64,000 nt of DNA from Xestospongia bergquistia (taxonomy: Eukaryota; Porifera; Demospongiae; Haplosclerida; Petrosiidae), in the NCBI GenBank assembly GCA_963965975.1, contig OZ014415.1, positions 687,001 to 751,000 on the forward strand, in the 5' to 3' direction. Position numbers and translations under genes: made by a program. This document shows, piece after piece, positions 13,800 to 26,795 of this stretch (within the stretch, counting starts at the first letter, position 1; each line of letters opens with the position of its first letter). Under the pieces are notes generated by a model that was not told the DNA's origin, did no database searches, and saw only the letters and a list, made by a program, of their open reading frames with translations.

Positions 13800-13905
13800 T
13801 ATCAAACACTTTTAAAGTTAGCATAGAGATCAAAACAATCAATATAAGTTAGTAATAGTTCATGACAATACACATAATGATCCTATAGGAAAGATGATGA
13901 TGTAA
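13800..13905 (-). pseudogene. Relic of F-type last exon between B and C
   Basis: Matches the last coding exon of gene F (46887-46967), including the stretch that would encode a Tyr-Ala-Asn-Phe-like tail, with substitutions. The rest of the F-type D2 is missing here; the sequence jumps straight into the membrane-exon relic at 13918. Confidence 0.7.
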
Positions 13906-13917
13906 TAATTATGTTCT

Positions 13918-14345
13918 AGTATACGATAGAGGTGGAGGCATTATTTTGTTGTCTTCAACAGAATTTTTTGATAATTGCCTTTGTTTTCTATAGTACAATA
14001 TATTAAATGTATGTATACAATCATTACTAGGAAAATATTATATCATCTACTAACTGATGTTGTATATATAATAAGTTAACTTACTTCATTACAATAATGA
14101 CCACTATTATAACAACTACTATGATTGTTATTATGATGAGGGGACAATAATACTAGCTGCTATTGCAGCTATATTAGATTCACCTGATGAAGTACCATCT
14201 AAAGTTGATATAATTAATGAAAAAACAATCAATGAAAAAAACACACCTGTTGGAGTTGAAGTTAAACCAATTCCTATATTATATATTATTATAACACAGA
14301 TATATAATGTCACTATATCTTACTAGTAGAAATTAAAATGATAAC
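13918..14345 (-). pseudogene. Relic of juxtamembrane, membrane and FN3-4-end exons (gene E type)
   Basis: 13918-13990 resembles the juxtamembrane exon (compare 43985-44052), 14085-14290 resembles the membrane exon with its upstream extension (compare 44135-44300), and 14315-14335 resembles the donor end of the FN3-4 exon (compare 44370-44390). The membrane exon still has the acttac donor signal. No flanking coding exons remain. It matches gene E, which also lacks the Ser/Thr linker, more closely than A, C or D. Confidence 0.75.
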
Positions 14346-14934
14346 TAACTAGATCTAGAGCCCTAGAGTAACAATGCTTAATTACATAATTGTTACTTTA
14401 GTTATTGACACTAGATTTAAAACAACATCTAACACATTGATAACTGACATTAATAAAATAAAATATATTGAATACAAACACATTGTGACATGTCAAATTA
14501 AGAAAAAATTAAAAATGACTAAGTGAAAAATATTAATGATTAATACAATATACTAAAATAAAATGTACAAGAAATAAAAATTAGACGTATAGTCATTTTT
14601 TATGTAAATAGAATAATTGTCATAGCAATAGTTCATGTAAACTTATATAAAGTTGTCATAGACACTAATCTCAAAAATACAACACATTTAAAAAATAAAG
14701 TAATACAGACAAACTCATTATAACATGTCTAATTATCTAATACAATAAATAGAATGAATAATCTAAAATTAATTATTGAAGTGAGAAAATGATGATAATT
14801 AAAACAACATAATAATATACAATGTATGTATAATAAGAACTAAAACTAATTAGACACACCCATTTTATGTGTAAATAATTTGTCACAATAGTTAATCTAA
14901 ATGAATAGTTGTCATAGCAATAGTTCATATAAAC
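14346..14934. other. 3' flank of gene C with a diverged internal duplication
   Basis: No gene. The block starting near 14359 ('agccctagagtaacaatg') recurs in the 3' flanks of B, D and E. Within it, 14605-14690 is a decayed copy of the last-exon end plus flank found at 14900-14970, so this flank includes an old duplication of about 300 bp. No clear canonical polyadenylation signal was seen close to the stop. Confidence 0.6.
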
Positions 14935-15632
14935 TTATGTAAAGTTAGCGTAAGTCTCAAAGGAGTCTAGATAGACTATCACTGCATTAAAGATACCTTG
15001 ATATTGTTCCTATTAATAATAAAGATATACAATATTATAATATGTAATAAAATATGAAGATTTAATTATTATATTACATATATTTATATATTAGTACTTA
15101 CCACTGTTAATACACTGCCTGGTTTTTGTATTCGTTGAGCTTTTAAAACCTGGAACACATCTACAATTCTCTCAGTATTACATCTGTCTATAGTTGTAGC
15201 AATAGCACAGAACATTCCTGAACGAGTAACTGTATCACTATAATAGAGAGAACAGTATAATAGCTATAGTAATTAATACTTTAGCATATATTAATATAAA
15301 CCTGTATTGTAATACATTAATAAATGAACTGACATGTCTAAACATCATTATAGTACTCCATATATATTACAAATACATACATATAATACATTAGATGATC
15401 TGTTCCTCCTTTTACCTGCAATGAACTATTATAGGAGTATTTCCCATTTTACGTTGTACTTTATATACATTATCCAATACTGTTAGTATAGTTTGAATGT
15501 TGTTCATATGACCATTAGTATCCCAGTTAGTAATTTGGTATTGAGTAACTGTCTGCTTCTCTCCAGACTATGAATATAGGAAGAAAATTTGTAAATTTGT
15601 AATTCAGCAATTGTATAGTAACACAATATTAG

Positions 15633-15673
<41 letters not shown>

Positions 15674-18600
15674 ATGAATACTTTAATTATGTAACCATTT
15701 ACTTTGTTACTAATAACAATAGTCCTTTCATTATAGCCATTGTGTTTAGTTTCTTTCTGGAGTTGAATATAAAATTCACCAATAGCTCTGGTCTCTGATA
15801 TTGTTGGTGGCCAATATTGATAACATACCTCCTAAATATAATTAATTTACTTCAGTGTAAGATGTGAGACACAAATGTTAACTGACTTTTCCATTCTCTT
15901 TCAAGTGACCAAGCATTACAATAGCAGATGTCTTTCTATCAGTCACCATTTTCCAAAAGTTACGACAAGTATTTTCCATTGGACCCTCTGCAATAATAAA
16001 TGCTTTCTTCTGCTTATAACCCTGAAAAATAAAGAGAATAAGAAACTTATTATGATAATAATAAGAAAGCATTAATTTATATCTCTGCTCTATTAAAAAG
16101 AGACTAAAATTTGTATAAGGCTCTGTCCACCTTTCACTATACTCTTGATATAGCCATTACTTACATTGACATAAACTGCATTGATATAGTCAGGATATTC
16201 ACCTTTAAGTGGAACACGATGTTTATCAGCTATGAGATGAATAAAATAATGTTAATATGACATTAAATTATTGGTAATTGATACTTATAGGAATACACAT
16301 ATAGAGATGACCATAACATATTATTATATATATATATATATTATAATATATATTATATTGTGATATTAAAAATAATCTTCTACGCATACTGTGCAATGTT
16401 AATAGTTTTTGTTATGGTAATGATGCATTCATATAAAAATGCTAGCTATCTAACAAACAGACAGATACTTACAAGGTAGAAACTCATTTGCTCGATTTTT
16501 GTCTTGATTTTGTAATGCTATATCATGTCTGATTTCATCTGGACGTGGTGTTACTTGTTCCAATACCTAAACATACGGACAAATAGACAGTAGTATACTA
16601 ATATATCTGTTATATAAGTTAGAGAAATTATCAATTAAATTAGATATAATATATATATATATATAGGAAAGGTTAGTATATGCATTTGTTTGGTTTTCTT
16701 CCAAGAACAAAACAGTACATCCTGTTTATATAAACTCATATACCTGAAACTGATGTTTAAATCCATTTTGTCCAGTACTTGGATCAGTATTGGCCATTTT
16801 ATTGACAGTAATACGAACATTTGCAGTATCAATCTGAGTATCACCACAGGTGACAGATTCCAATATAGCATCATTAATAAAAATATATTGGTCCTATTGA
16901 AATTATAATGCAATGAAATAATTAATTGTATATATCATATATAGTGTTAGATTATATATAATTTATATATACATGTGATCATATTAATAATTAAGGTAAA
17001 TGAATAAAACAATTTAGGCTTTTGTTATTATGAAAGTGTTTTGACTTCTTATTGAATAAAAAGTATGAAAATTACAAAAATTGTGTGAGGGAATGCTTCA
17101 AGGTATACTTATAGACTGACAAGCTAAACTGTTTTATAAGTAGCTTTCTTTTAATTATATGATTTCTTACTGGAGTTTGGACCATTTTCATACGCTTGTG
17201 TCGAAGTTGGTTGATGATATCCATTATATTAATACGTCCCTCTTGTTCTACTTGTTGTAGTACCATATCAATAGTAATAAATGTCCCTGTACGACCTACA
17301 CCAGCACTAGAGAGAAATGAAGGAGTTAACATAGGATTATAACAAAGGAAAGAGGAGACATTTGTTCATTAAAGTGTCTGTTGATATGTCAGTTTACCTG
17401 CAATGGACAAGCATTGGTCCTCTCTTTGGACAATACTCTTTTCTGATACGTCTATGGAAAGTAAGGATTGAGGTAGCATAATCAGGGACACCATGATCTG
17501 GCCAGGAGGTAAAGTGATATTGAGTCAATTGATGTGAACTACCAGATAACTAGAAGAGATAACAATAGGAACAGTCAGAGACTTTTAACTATCTCACCTT
17601 TACTTGAAGATTCCTAATAGTGTAATCAGTAAATATTTGTTGCTTCATTAAATTCACTTGGAATGGACCAAAATCTTTGGAACCAGAATCAGGCCAATAT
17701 TGTTGACACTTTATCTTTTCACTTTCCTTGAGGTTGGTTACCATAACAATGATGGATGGTTTTCTTGCCAGACCAATCGCCAGAAATCAACTAATGTCTT
17801 ATCGAGAGGACCTAAAAATAATGTAACATTACTATCTCTAAAATATTGATGTTGTAAGTGTTGCCCTCTCTAATGGTTATCTAAACAACTACCCTGTTAG
17901 TAAACAGGTCATACTATCTAAATCACATGTTATGTGGACTGACCTTGAGTAGCAATATATTGATGTTCTTCGTCATAACCCTATTAATAAAATTTTGAAA
18001 GGAATGCTAAAATATATACAGATTATTTTTTACACGAGGTATCAGTTCTTATTTCAAACATTTGAACAATCAATGTAATGATTTATATAGAAGTAATAAC
18101 ATATATTATTATTATCATATTTATTCACACGAAGGAAGAGGTTCTTTCTATTCTTTAGACAATTTTCTGTAATCTCAAATGTTCTAGTAATCCCAAAGAA
18201 AAGGGCAGGATCTGCAACTGGATATGTACTGTACTTCAGCAGCTGCCAGATTATTCAATTATTCCAGGTACTTACTCACACACACACACACACATATATA
18301 TACATATACATTCAAATGATATTAATAATAATTGTTATTGTTGGCATCTTAAAAAAGTTGTTTTTTAAAAAAAATTAAAATTATTATTACCATTAAATAC
18401 AAACAAGTACATAACAAATCACAAAATGTTAGGATTGCAATACAAAAAAGACCATATTAGCAATGGCAGTATAACAATGTCTACATATTAGTCACAACTT
18501 AAGGCACTATTAATGACTATTATGTTGGAATTTTTATATTTCAATTTCTACTTAGTCTTAATTTGTATTGTCATCATATATATTATATTTTATGATTTTG

Positions 18601-21600
18601 TGAGAACATTTTATGTACTTATTGAATATATACTTACATCAAGATAGGAGGCATTAATATAGTCATTTTGACAGTCTTGTTGTCCAGGTATTGGATTAAG
18701 AATAATACGATTATCATCATCTATCAAAGGGTTAATAAAATGATGTCATAAAATATAAATGTTTAGACATTAAGAATGACACTATTTAGAATTATACATG
18801 TATTATATATACACTGTACATGTATTTGTGACCATAAATACGAAAATGTACCTAACGCACAATTTGAAGAATTTGAGATAGTCATATGACATGGTTATGC
18901 TTGTTTTTGGCTACAAAACTTTAGACTATTATTATATAATATATGAGACAGCTGGTAGGTAAACATGAACATTATGTTATATATTGAACTAAACAACTCT
19001 AGTAAAATATTATCTATTATTATAACAGTAGTAACTAACATATGGTCATATTATTAAATATATTATAAAGTTTATACATATAACTCCATTAATTTGTGTG
19101 TCATTTGATAAAGTTCAATAACAATATTGTAACATATATTATTATAAGAGGGTAGTAATTGTAACTAACATATCATTGTTAAAATAAATTGGTTGTTTTA
19201 ATTAATTTATAATCACTTATATTGTATACTTAATAACTATAAATATTAACAACATAACTATTAACAACATACTGAATATACTGAAAACTATTAACAATAT
19301 AAACTATCTTGATTACTAATCAACATAAAACAATTATACAGTAAAATAATTTTCTAATAATATTATAAAGTGTGTAAGTATACTTTCACTAACTCTATTA
19401 AATAACAACATATTAATACATAACATCTAATAATATAACTCCATAAAAATTGTGGTCCATGACATAAGGTCATATTATGGCAGGCTACCAGTCAAAATTA
19501 ATATTTCAATAATGTGAACAATTCACTAATGGTTGTACATTGTACACTCAAGTGTTTAAGGTTTAGGTTTTGTGGTGAGGTCTAGTAACAGTATAATAGT
19601 ACAGTATAATACTGATGATACCACTTCCATAATCATCTAAATATTTTGACACAAATGGCATACCTAATTATCTCCATTAAAATTATATTTGTACATGTAC
19701 TTATATGTGATCACTATAGTTCTATGTACATATATGGGTAATGGGTTATGTAATAGCATAATTTATGGATGTGTTTTAGTGTAGTTAGGATATATGAGTT
19801 GACAAAATGAAGACTTACAAACATTGATATTTGTAAAACGATTGAGAGGTTTGTTAGAGGGCATCAGTGCAACAGTCACAGGATGTTCATTTTCACCACT
19901 TTCCAGTGACTAGTAATAATCAAATATAATAAGCAAGTATTAATAGTATTATATATGTATGTGTGTAATAGATAGAGTATATTGGAATAAAGAACAACAT
20001 CACTGTACTTTCTCCTTAACTTATTTCAATTGCTTCTAATATACTTAAGTATTGTTGCTTTGAGAAAAAATAGCTCAGTCACAAAAGGGAGGCCAATAGT
20101 TGTTATTGAGTTAGTCTTTTGTACAATATTTTTTTGCTTAGACAAAAAAGCTTGTCTTTTCAGCTTAGAACTCCTGTGAAAGCTGAAATTCTTATAGGCT
20201 TATCAAAGTAAACCTATAACTTTTAATAAGCTTTTTCCATTAGCAAAAATTGAGTGATATCCATTTTTTTAAAGAATGCTGAACAAGTGGATCTAAAACT
20301 CTATCACAGTAATAAAGATAGGCCATTTTAACAGATTTATAGTCACTTAGACTATATACATGTTTACAAAATAAAATAAATACTATTGACAGTATAATAT
20401 GCAAAAAGGGACCACTTGAGTCATTTCTGTCATTTTCACTTTTTCATGCCATTTTAAAGTATAGATAATGCTGAATTGTTTGATACCTTGGATAAATGCA
20501 TGCATTGATAAAGAAGCAAGATATAAACGGAAATACAGTGGCTACTACAAAAAATTAATTTTGAGAATAGTGGAATTTAATTTTCCACCCCGCATACCGT
20601 ACACTAATATATGAGAACGCGAATGCTTCTACGTGCTAATCTAGAAAGAAGTTTGGCTTTATAGACGCTTCAAAATGACTGTCAGGTACTATTCTCTTTG
20701 TTTTTTGGTTTAACTCAAATTCCCAAAAATGTTGAAATCATCACTTTTTCTGTCCATACTGAAATTTTTTGATTTGACAGAAGTGGTCCCTTTTCACAAA
20801 TCCCTTTTTGCATATACGGTCACGGTATATTGTTTTCAATACTGAGTTATGTCCTTTAACAAACGACTTTTAAAAAGGACATCTATGTTGTAATATTGTT
20901 GTCCTATTATAAATACCATAGTGATAGCCCTCACACATAGGGCCCAACATCCATGAAGGGTCTAATTAATGGAATGTTAAGAGAATCTTCATAGCTCTAA
21001 CTATTAACTATACAACTGTCAAGTGTTGTACTATTAATATAACATTGTATGTTATTATTATGTACATACTTTTGATTTCTTCAAGCAAATTTTAAGCTTC
21101 AATCTATTCCTTACAAAATAATCAAACCAGTATGTCTTTCTATCCTCTTTAAATAGTTACTTATGATGTCAATACATTTGTTACTATGGCAATAGCCAAT
21201 CATATTGCAATTATATTTTTCAATTGCTAATAAGTATTTGTAATCTGATTGGTTAATAACAATTCAATCAGGATTTATTATATATACTAGTATATGATTT
21301 TAACATGTAACTTACATTGAATTGTAGTTTGAATTTATTGTTTGAATTGGCATGACTATCAGCCACAAATGTACCAAAATCTTTAACTAGAATTGGTCCT
21401 ATATTAGCTTGAAGTTTAGCATTTTCATAAAAAGCTTCATCAGTTCCTTCTTTAGTTACCATTAGAATCACCTGTTGGTCTGCAGTCCCTTCAGAATTAT
21501 TAGCTACAAACTCATAAGTTCCTTTATGTGACTCTTCAGCACAGACTATAATCAGGCTACCATCTTCCATGATCTCATGAGCATAGTCTTCAGTTACAAG

Positions 21601-24600
21601 TTCACCATCATGATACCAGTTAAATGTTAGAGGAGGTGTTCCTGTAACACGAACATTGAATTCTACTCTTTGTCCCTCCTTGACTGAAGTAGTACTAGGA
21701 AACTCTTCAATTACAGGAGGTATGGTAGCTGGTTTTGTTGGTGCAGTAGAAGGTTCTTTAGTAATAACAAGTAAAGAGGGATAATAAATGGAGGCTTTTA
21801 AAAATGAGATTTGATACCTTTAACTTCATCATATCCAGTATCTTCATTTCTAGTATATGATAGAGGTATCATTATGTTGTCTTTAACAGAATTTTTTGAT
21901 AATTGTCTTTGTTTTCTATAGTACAATATATTAAATGTATGTATACAATAATTGTAACCTGATTTACAAAAAGGAACCACTTGTCAAAATATATGTGACC
22001 TGATTTGTAAACAAACCACTGTTAAAACATCTCAAACATGTCAGTTTTGTATACATACAGTTGCTATAAATGCATAACTACTCTATATTTATACAAAACT
22101 GTTTTTTGGTATCTTTTAACAGTGGTTTCAATTATTGAGACAGTATTATATTGATGTTGTGTAAACAAATTAACTTACTTAACAATGATCACTATTATAA
22201 CAACTACTATGATTGTTATTATGATGAGGACAACAATAATACCAGCTGCTATTACACCTATATTAGTAGACCCATCTGATGAGGGCTGGGTACCACCACC
22301 ACTAGTAGAGATAGTTGATGTTGTTATCACTAAGTATGTATGGAATATAATGTAATATGAACATAAATGAGGATACCATTCATTACTTTTTGTTAAAGTA
22401 ATATGTAGCAATATTGATGTTGAAGTAGTAGTTAACATGGATGATGTCAAAGTAGTAGTTAACATGGATGATGTTGACCTAATAGGTAGCTTTGTTACTG
22501 TTGAAGTAATAGTTGAATCAGATGATGTTGAAGTAAGAGGTAACATTGTCAATGTTGAACTAGTAGTTAACATGGATGATGTTGAAGTAATAGTTGACAT
22601 GTATGACATTGAAGCAATAGGTAAGATTGCTGATATTGAAGTAATAGTTGACAAGGATGATGTTGAAGCAATAGGTAAGATTGCTGATATTGAAGTAATA
22701 GTTGACAAGGATGATGTTGAAGCAATAGGTAGCATTGCTGATATTGAAGTAATAGTTGACAAGGATGATGTTGAAGCAATAGGTAGCATTGCTGGTATTG
22801 AAGTAATAGTTGACTCAGATAATGTTGAAGTAATAGGTAGCATTGTTAATATTAAACTTATAGTTGACATTGTTGATGATAAAGTATTAGTTAATAATAC
22901 AATAGCTATAGAGGAAAGAATAGTTATTGAAAGGACAGACAAGAGACCTACGTATGTTACTGGTAGAGATCTGAGTATCAATCCATTCTCCTGGTCCTAC
23001 ACTCGTATATGCTCTTACTCCAATGGTATAGTTAGTATCAGGTAGTAGTCCTCCTATACTGTATTGTGTGTTAGTTGTATTAGTCATATTGTATGGACCA
23101 TTACTGTTAGACTCTCTATAACGTATCTCATACATGATAATGACACCATTGGGTACTGTGGGTATATTCCATGTAATGTTGATCACTTGTATCTCTATAC
23201 CACTTTGTATTAGACCAGATACCATACCAGGTTCTACAATATATCAATAATTCATTATATATCAGTAGTAACTGACTTACCAGCTTCTCTTGTCTGTTGT
23301 ATTACCTCACTACTTTCTGGTCCAGTCCCAGCATCATTATATGCTATTACTGTCACAGTGTAGTTAGTGTAAGGTGTGAGCGTTGTGAGGTTGTACTGTC
23401 TGTTGTCTCCTCCAGTGATGTTAACAGTGTCACTGAATGATGTGTTAGTGTAGTAGAACAAGTAACCAGTGATGGGTCCATTCTGTCCAGAGCAAGGTAC
23501 CTCATCCCATGATACAGTCATGGACCTTGCCTCAACTGATGATATAATGATATTACTGACAGATGAATTAGGTGCTGTAGATAATGTGAGAAGAAGATAA
23601 TAATTGTGAGTGTATTATAGTTTACCAGAGGAGAGTGTAGTGGTATTTTCAATACCCAGGACTATAGTGTCATTACCATATATTCCATTAAGACCAACAA
23701 TACAGTAAGTACCAGGATCAATACCAGTAAATGTATATGGTGATGAGATTGATGAATTAGTGGATACAATAGAAAAGAATGTTTCACATAATCTACGACA
23801 TTGACGATAACCTTGATATGTTTGAGGAGCAAATGAAGGTGGTGTCCATGTAATATTAATAGTGGCATTAGTGGCAGTAACTGTTAGAATGACTAAGGGT
23901 TTAACTATAAAATAGAGAAGTCACAATAATAAACAATAGACTATTTACTTACAGAATCTCACAGTGATATTGTTACTATGATCACTAGGTAGTACTGTAC
24001 TACCCTCACTGCCATATGATACTACAAAGAAGTTATAGGTACTGTTTGAAGTCAGTCCTGGTGTTATATTCAACATTGTGTTAGTGGTAGTTCCTGCACT
24101 CATAACAGAACTACTACCATTACTGAGTTGATAGAACACCTCATAACCAGCTACTCCTGACACAGATGACCAGGAGAGTTGTATATGAGTCAGACCTGTG
24201 TTCAGTCTTGTAGCATTCAGACCAGTAGGAATACCAGCAACTATAACAGAGAGAGAACATGTATAACATCCTACTTAGTGATTAACTAACCTGTTATAGG
24301 CTGTGATGTACTACTACTACTTGTAGCATTTGGACCAGTTTGATTAGTAATAGGACCATTAGTTACTCTGGCATTGGAGACTGTACACTGGTAGGTACCA
24401 GCTTGTCTCATTCTCACTGTCACTGTCACCTGTGTAACAGATCCAGGTCCATTCACTACCACACGGGACAGGTCACCACTAGCAATGGTGAATGGATTAC
24501 TTCCATCTGTACAATTGACATTAGTGGGAGGTCCATCAGAGACATTAAAGGTGAGAGTGAAGACTGGAGGATTAGTATCTCTTGTGGAGATGAGAGAGAA

Positions 24601-25204
24601 CTTCATAGAGGAGTCTGCATCAGAACCATCTATATAATAGTGAGATATATCATCACTTTATTACTACATGAACTCAGTCACTGACTATTGATATTGTAAG
24701 TAACACCTCTGTATCCTCCTACCACTAGTGTTTGGTTCACTCCATTCTCATCAGGAATGATGCAGGTGTATAGACCTTCATAACCTGACAGTCCAGCTCT
24801 TCTAGCTAGTGCAATCTGACCTTTGAACCTCTTAGAGAATATTGGACTTGGTGCTGAGCTATCGTCAAATGCTCCAGTAAACAAAGGTACTTGAGTACCA
24901 TTAGGATAATACCACAGTCCAATATTAGAACCATTATTAGCACTCTGACACCACAAGGCATCATTAGTACCATCACTGTTCAAATCAATATTATAAAACT
25001 GTCCAGCATATATCATTGAAAAGTCTGGTATTGTATTATTCTCATAGGGTAGATACAGTTGTACACCTGTTATTATGAAGTATACATTAATGATCACTCT
25101 AACAACAACTACTTACCATTACTAGGTCTGTTGGTAGGAGGTTCTTGTCCATCTCCTAGTTGTACTAGTAGTAACATACAAGACATTAACACTTTTAACC
25201 ACAT
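14935..25204 (-). CDS. Gene C: receptor tyrosine phosphatase with frameshift in D1
   Basis: Exons: 25117-25204, 24686-25066, 24291-24629, 23953-24240, 23626-23904, 23281-23574, 22961-23233, 22387-22905, 22179-22329, 21818-21915, 21316-21755, 19819-19909, 18638-18720, 17944-17980, 17598-17811, 17398-17549, 17171-17306, 16744-16893, 16473-16566, 16165-16229, 15887-16021, 15703-15831, 15416-15567, 15102-15237, 14935-15009. Plan: signal peptide, two Ig, four FN3, the longest Ser/Thr linker (519 nt), membrane helix, cysteine-free Ig, D1, D2. Exon 17598-17811 is 214 nt where B, D and E have 215. A T run near 17760 has four T instead of five, which shifts the frame and brings a stop a few codons later, before the D1 WPD loop and catalytic Cys. 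Downstream exons keep conserved splice sites and sequence. It may be a recent null allele giving a phosphatase-less receptor, or a base error in the assembly. Confidence 0.8.
15638..15672. repeat. (AT)n microsatellite in gene C intron
   Basis: Uninterrupted or nearly uninterrupted AT dinucleotides. The same intron of D (27494-27551) and E (38317-38363) carries AT runs of other lengths. Confidence 0.9.
18828..18920. mobile_element. 93-bp insertion in gene C intron, absent from paralogs
   Basis: The flanks match D around 30950 and E around 41780 base for base, but C has an extra segment beginning 'gtgaccataaatacg' and ending 'ggctacaaaact'. A two- or three-base T duplication may flank it. Terminal repeats are not evident, so the type of element is unknown. 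Confidence 0.55.
20398..20814. mobile_element. MITE-like non-autonomous DNA element (about 417 bp) in gene C intron
   Basis: The left end reads 'tatgcaaaaaggga' and the right end is its reverse complement ('tccctttttgcata'), giving 14-bp perfect terminal inverted repeats. Inside each end a second shared motif 'aagggaccactt' occurs. There is no coding capacity. The matching intron in D is about 1.1 kb shorter and that of E about 0.6 kb shorter; both lack the element. A TA target duplication is possible. Confidence 0.65.
21954..22131. mobile_element. Small hairpin-ended insertion in gene C intron
   Basis: In D the site reads '...acaataattattgagac...'; in C the same bases are split by about 178 bp with 'aatt' repeated on both sides. 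The insert contains a perfect 15-bp inverted repeat, 'aaaccactgttaaaa' at 22013-22027 and its complement at 22114-22128. Two related copies of a 'gtgacctgattt'-type motif lie at its left end. It is non-coding. Confidence 0.6.
22387..22905 (-). repeat. 18-residue Ser/Thr repeat exon of gene C
   Basis: In-frame 54-nt repeats encode units such as STITSISAMLPIASTSSL. They make a mucin-like stalk between FN3-4 and the membrane helix, likely O-glycosylated. Units near 22600-22800 are the most alike, pointing to recent expansion. A 55-nt intron (22906-22960) separates the exon from FN3-4. Confidence 0.85.
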
Positions 25205-25436
25205 CTTGTTTGTTGTAGACAAACTGTACAGCAGCTGAGAGGAAATATATCTTCATATTAAGGCGGAGCAATCTATCAACAACAAGTCTTTAAGATAAAA
25301 TGAAGTGATGTCGGAGTTAAAACCTTTAACTCATTTGCGTCCATGAAAATTAATATTCATTATAAGGAATTATTAATAAATGAAATTTTAAAATGCTCAC
25401 ACAAAATTTTCAATATAATTATGTAGTTTTAAAATT
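25205..25436. promoter_or_regulatory. Conserved 5' flank of gene C (shared with D and E)
   Basis: Upstream of the start codon, genes C, D and E share a block with 'cagctgagaggaaatat' and 'aaggcggagcaat' (25225-25275, 35900-35950, 46675-46720). Upstream of A and B only the first part is kept. This is probably the 5' UTR and core promoter. On the minus strand 'ctctcag' before the ATG could also be an acceptor of a 5' UTR intron. Confidence 0.35.
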
Positions 25437-25965
25437 AATCAAACACTTTTAAAGTTACCATAAAGATCAAAACAATCAATATAAGTTAATAATACTTCAT
25501 GACAATACACATAATGATCCTATAGGTAATGATGTAATAATTATCTCATTATAAATAATAACTAACTGGATCTATTTATAATTAAGAGAGGATTCTAATT
25601 TAAAATATTCACTTCTCCTTCCATCATAAGATATTCCCACTGAGAGTGATAGATATGAAGTCTTCTAAATGACTTCACTGTAAAGCATTTAAAGTACTAA
25701 CATACAAACTACAGCAATAACTTTGTTACCTGAGTTCATTTGAACATATCATTGAGTTAGATAATAGCTTTAGTACTAGTAGGATGACTGTGCTCTGGTC
25801 AGACAGTATAAAGAAACTTAGTCATAATATTACCTTCACAATCTCTCTATGTTTAATAATTACAATTTTATATGATCAATATTAATTGCACCAGATTTCT
25901 AACTTGTTGCTAGAATTTTTTTTAATAAGAAAGTCTTCATTTGATCTTTAGAACCAAAAGATATA
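25437..25965 (-). pseudogene. Relic of F-type D2 3' half between C and D
   Basis: In order along the plus strand: last exon (25440-25540), the CX5R exon (25600-25670, active-site half lost), the WPE exon (25690-25830) and the end of the preceding exon (25905-25965). They match 46887-47465 of gene F. Frames and several splice sites are degraded. It ends abruptly near 25965, the inferred duplication breakpoint. Confidence 0.8.
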
Positions 25966-26795
25966 ACACAAATCCTCACTTTATTATTATTATATCCTAT
26001 ATTAACTAGTAGCTTAGTTTATAATAACACTTTTATCTTCTCTGTGATGTTTGTTTAAAATTTCTTAATATTGTAAGTTTCTCTCTAAATGGTACACTTA
26101 CAAATACTGCTGTAAGATAAACAGAACTTTTATGATATATTTTGTAGTTGTACAATAAATAGTTTTTAAATTATAGCAGTTTGTCATGGTAACAGACATA
26201 CAAAGAAACAAATGTAGCCCTAGAGTAACAATGCTTAATTATATAATTGTTGCTTCAGTCAGTTATTGACACTAGAATCAAAACAACATCTAACACATTG
26301 ATAACTGACATTAATAAAATAAAGCATATTGAATACAAACACATTGTGACATGTCAAATCAAGAAAAAATTAAAAATGACTAAATGAAAAATATTAATGA
26401 TTAAAATAATATACTAAAATAAAATGTACAAGAAATAAAAATTAGACATATAGTCATTTTTTATGTAAATAGAATAGTTGTCATAGCAATAGTTCATGTA
26501 AACATATATAAAGTTGTCATAGACACTAGTCTCAAAAATACAATACATTTATAAAATAAAGTAATACAGACAAACTCATTATAACATGTCAAATTATCTA
26601 ATACAATAATGGAATAAATCTAAAACTAATTATTGAAGTGAGAAAATGATGATAATTAAAACAACATAATAATATATAATATATGTATAATAAGAACTAA
26701 AACCAATTAGACACACCCATTTTATGTGTAACTAAATTGTCACAATAGTTAATCTACATAAATGAATAGTTGTCATAGCAATAGTTCATGTAAAT
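25966..26795. other. 3' flank of gene D
   Basis: AT-rich non-coding sequence. From 26217 it matches the flanks of B, C and E. 26475-26545 is a decayed copy of the end of the last coding exon. No gene or RNA feature was recognised. Confidence 0.6.
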
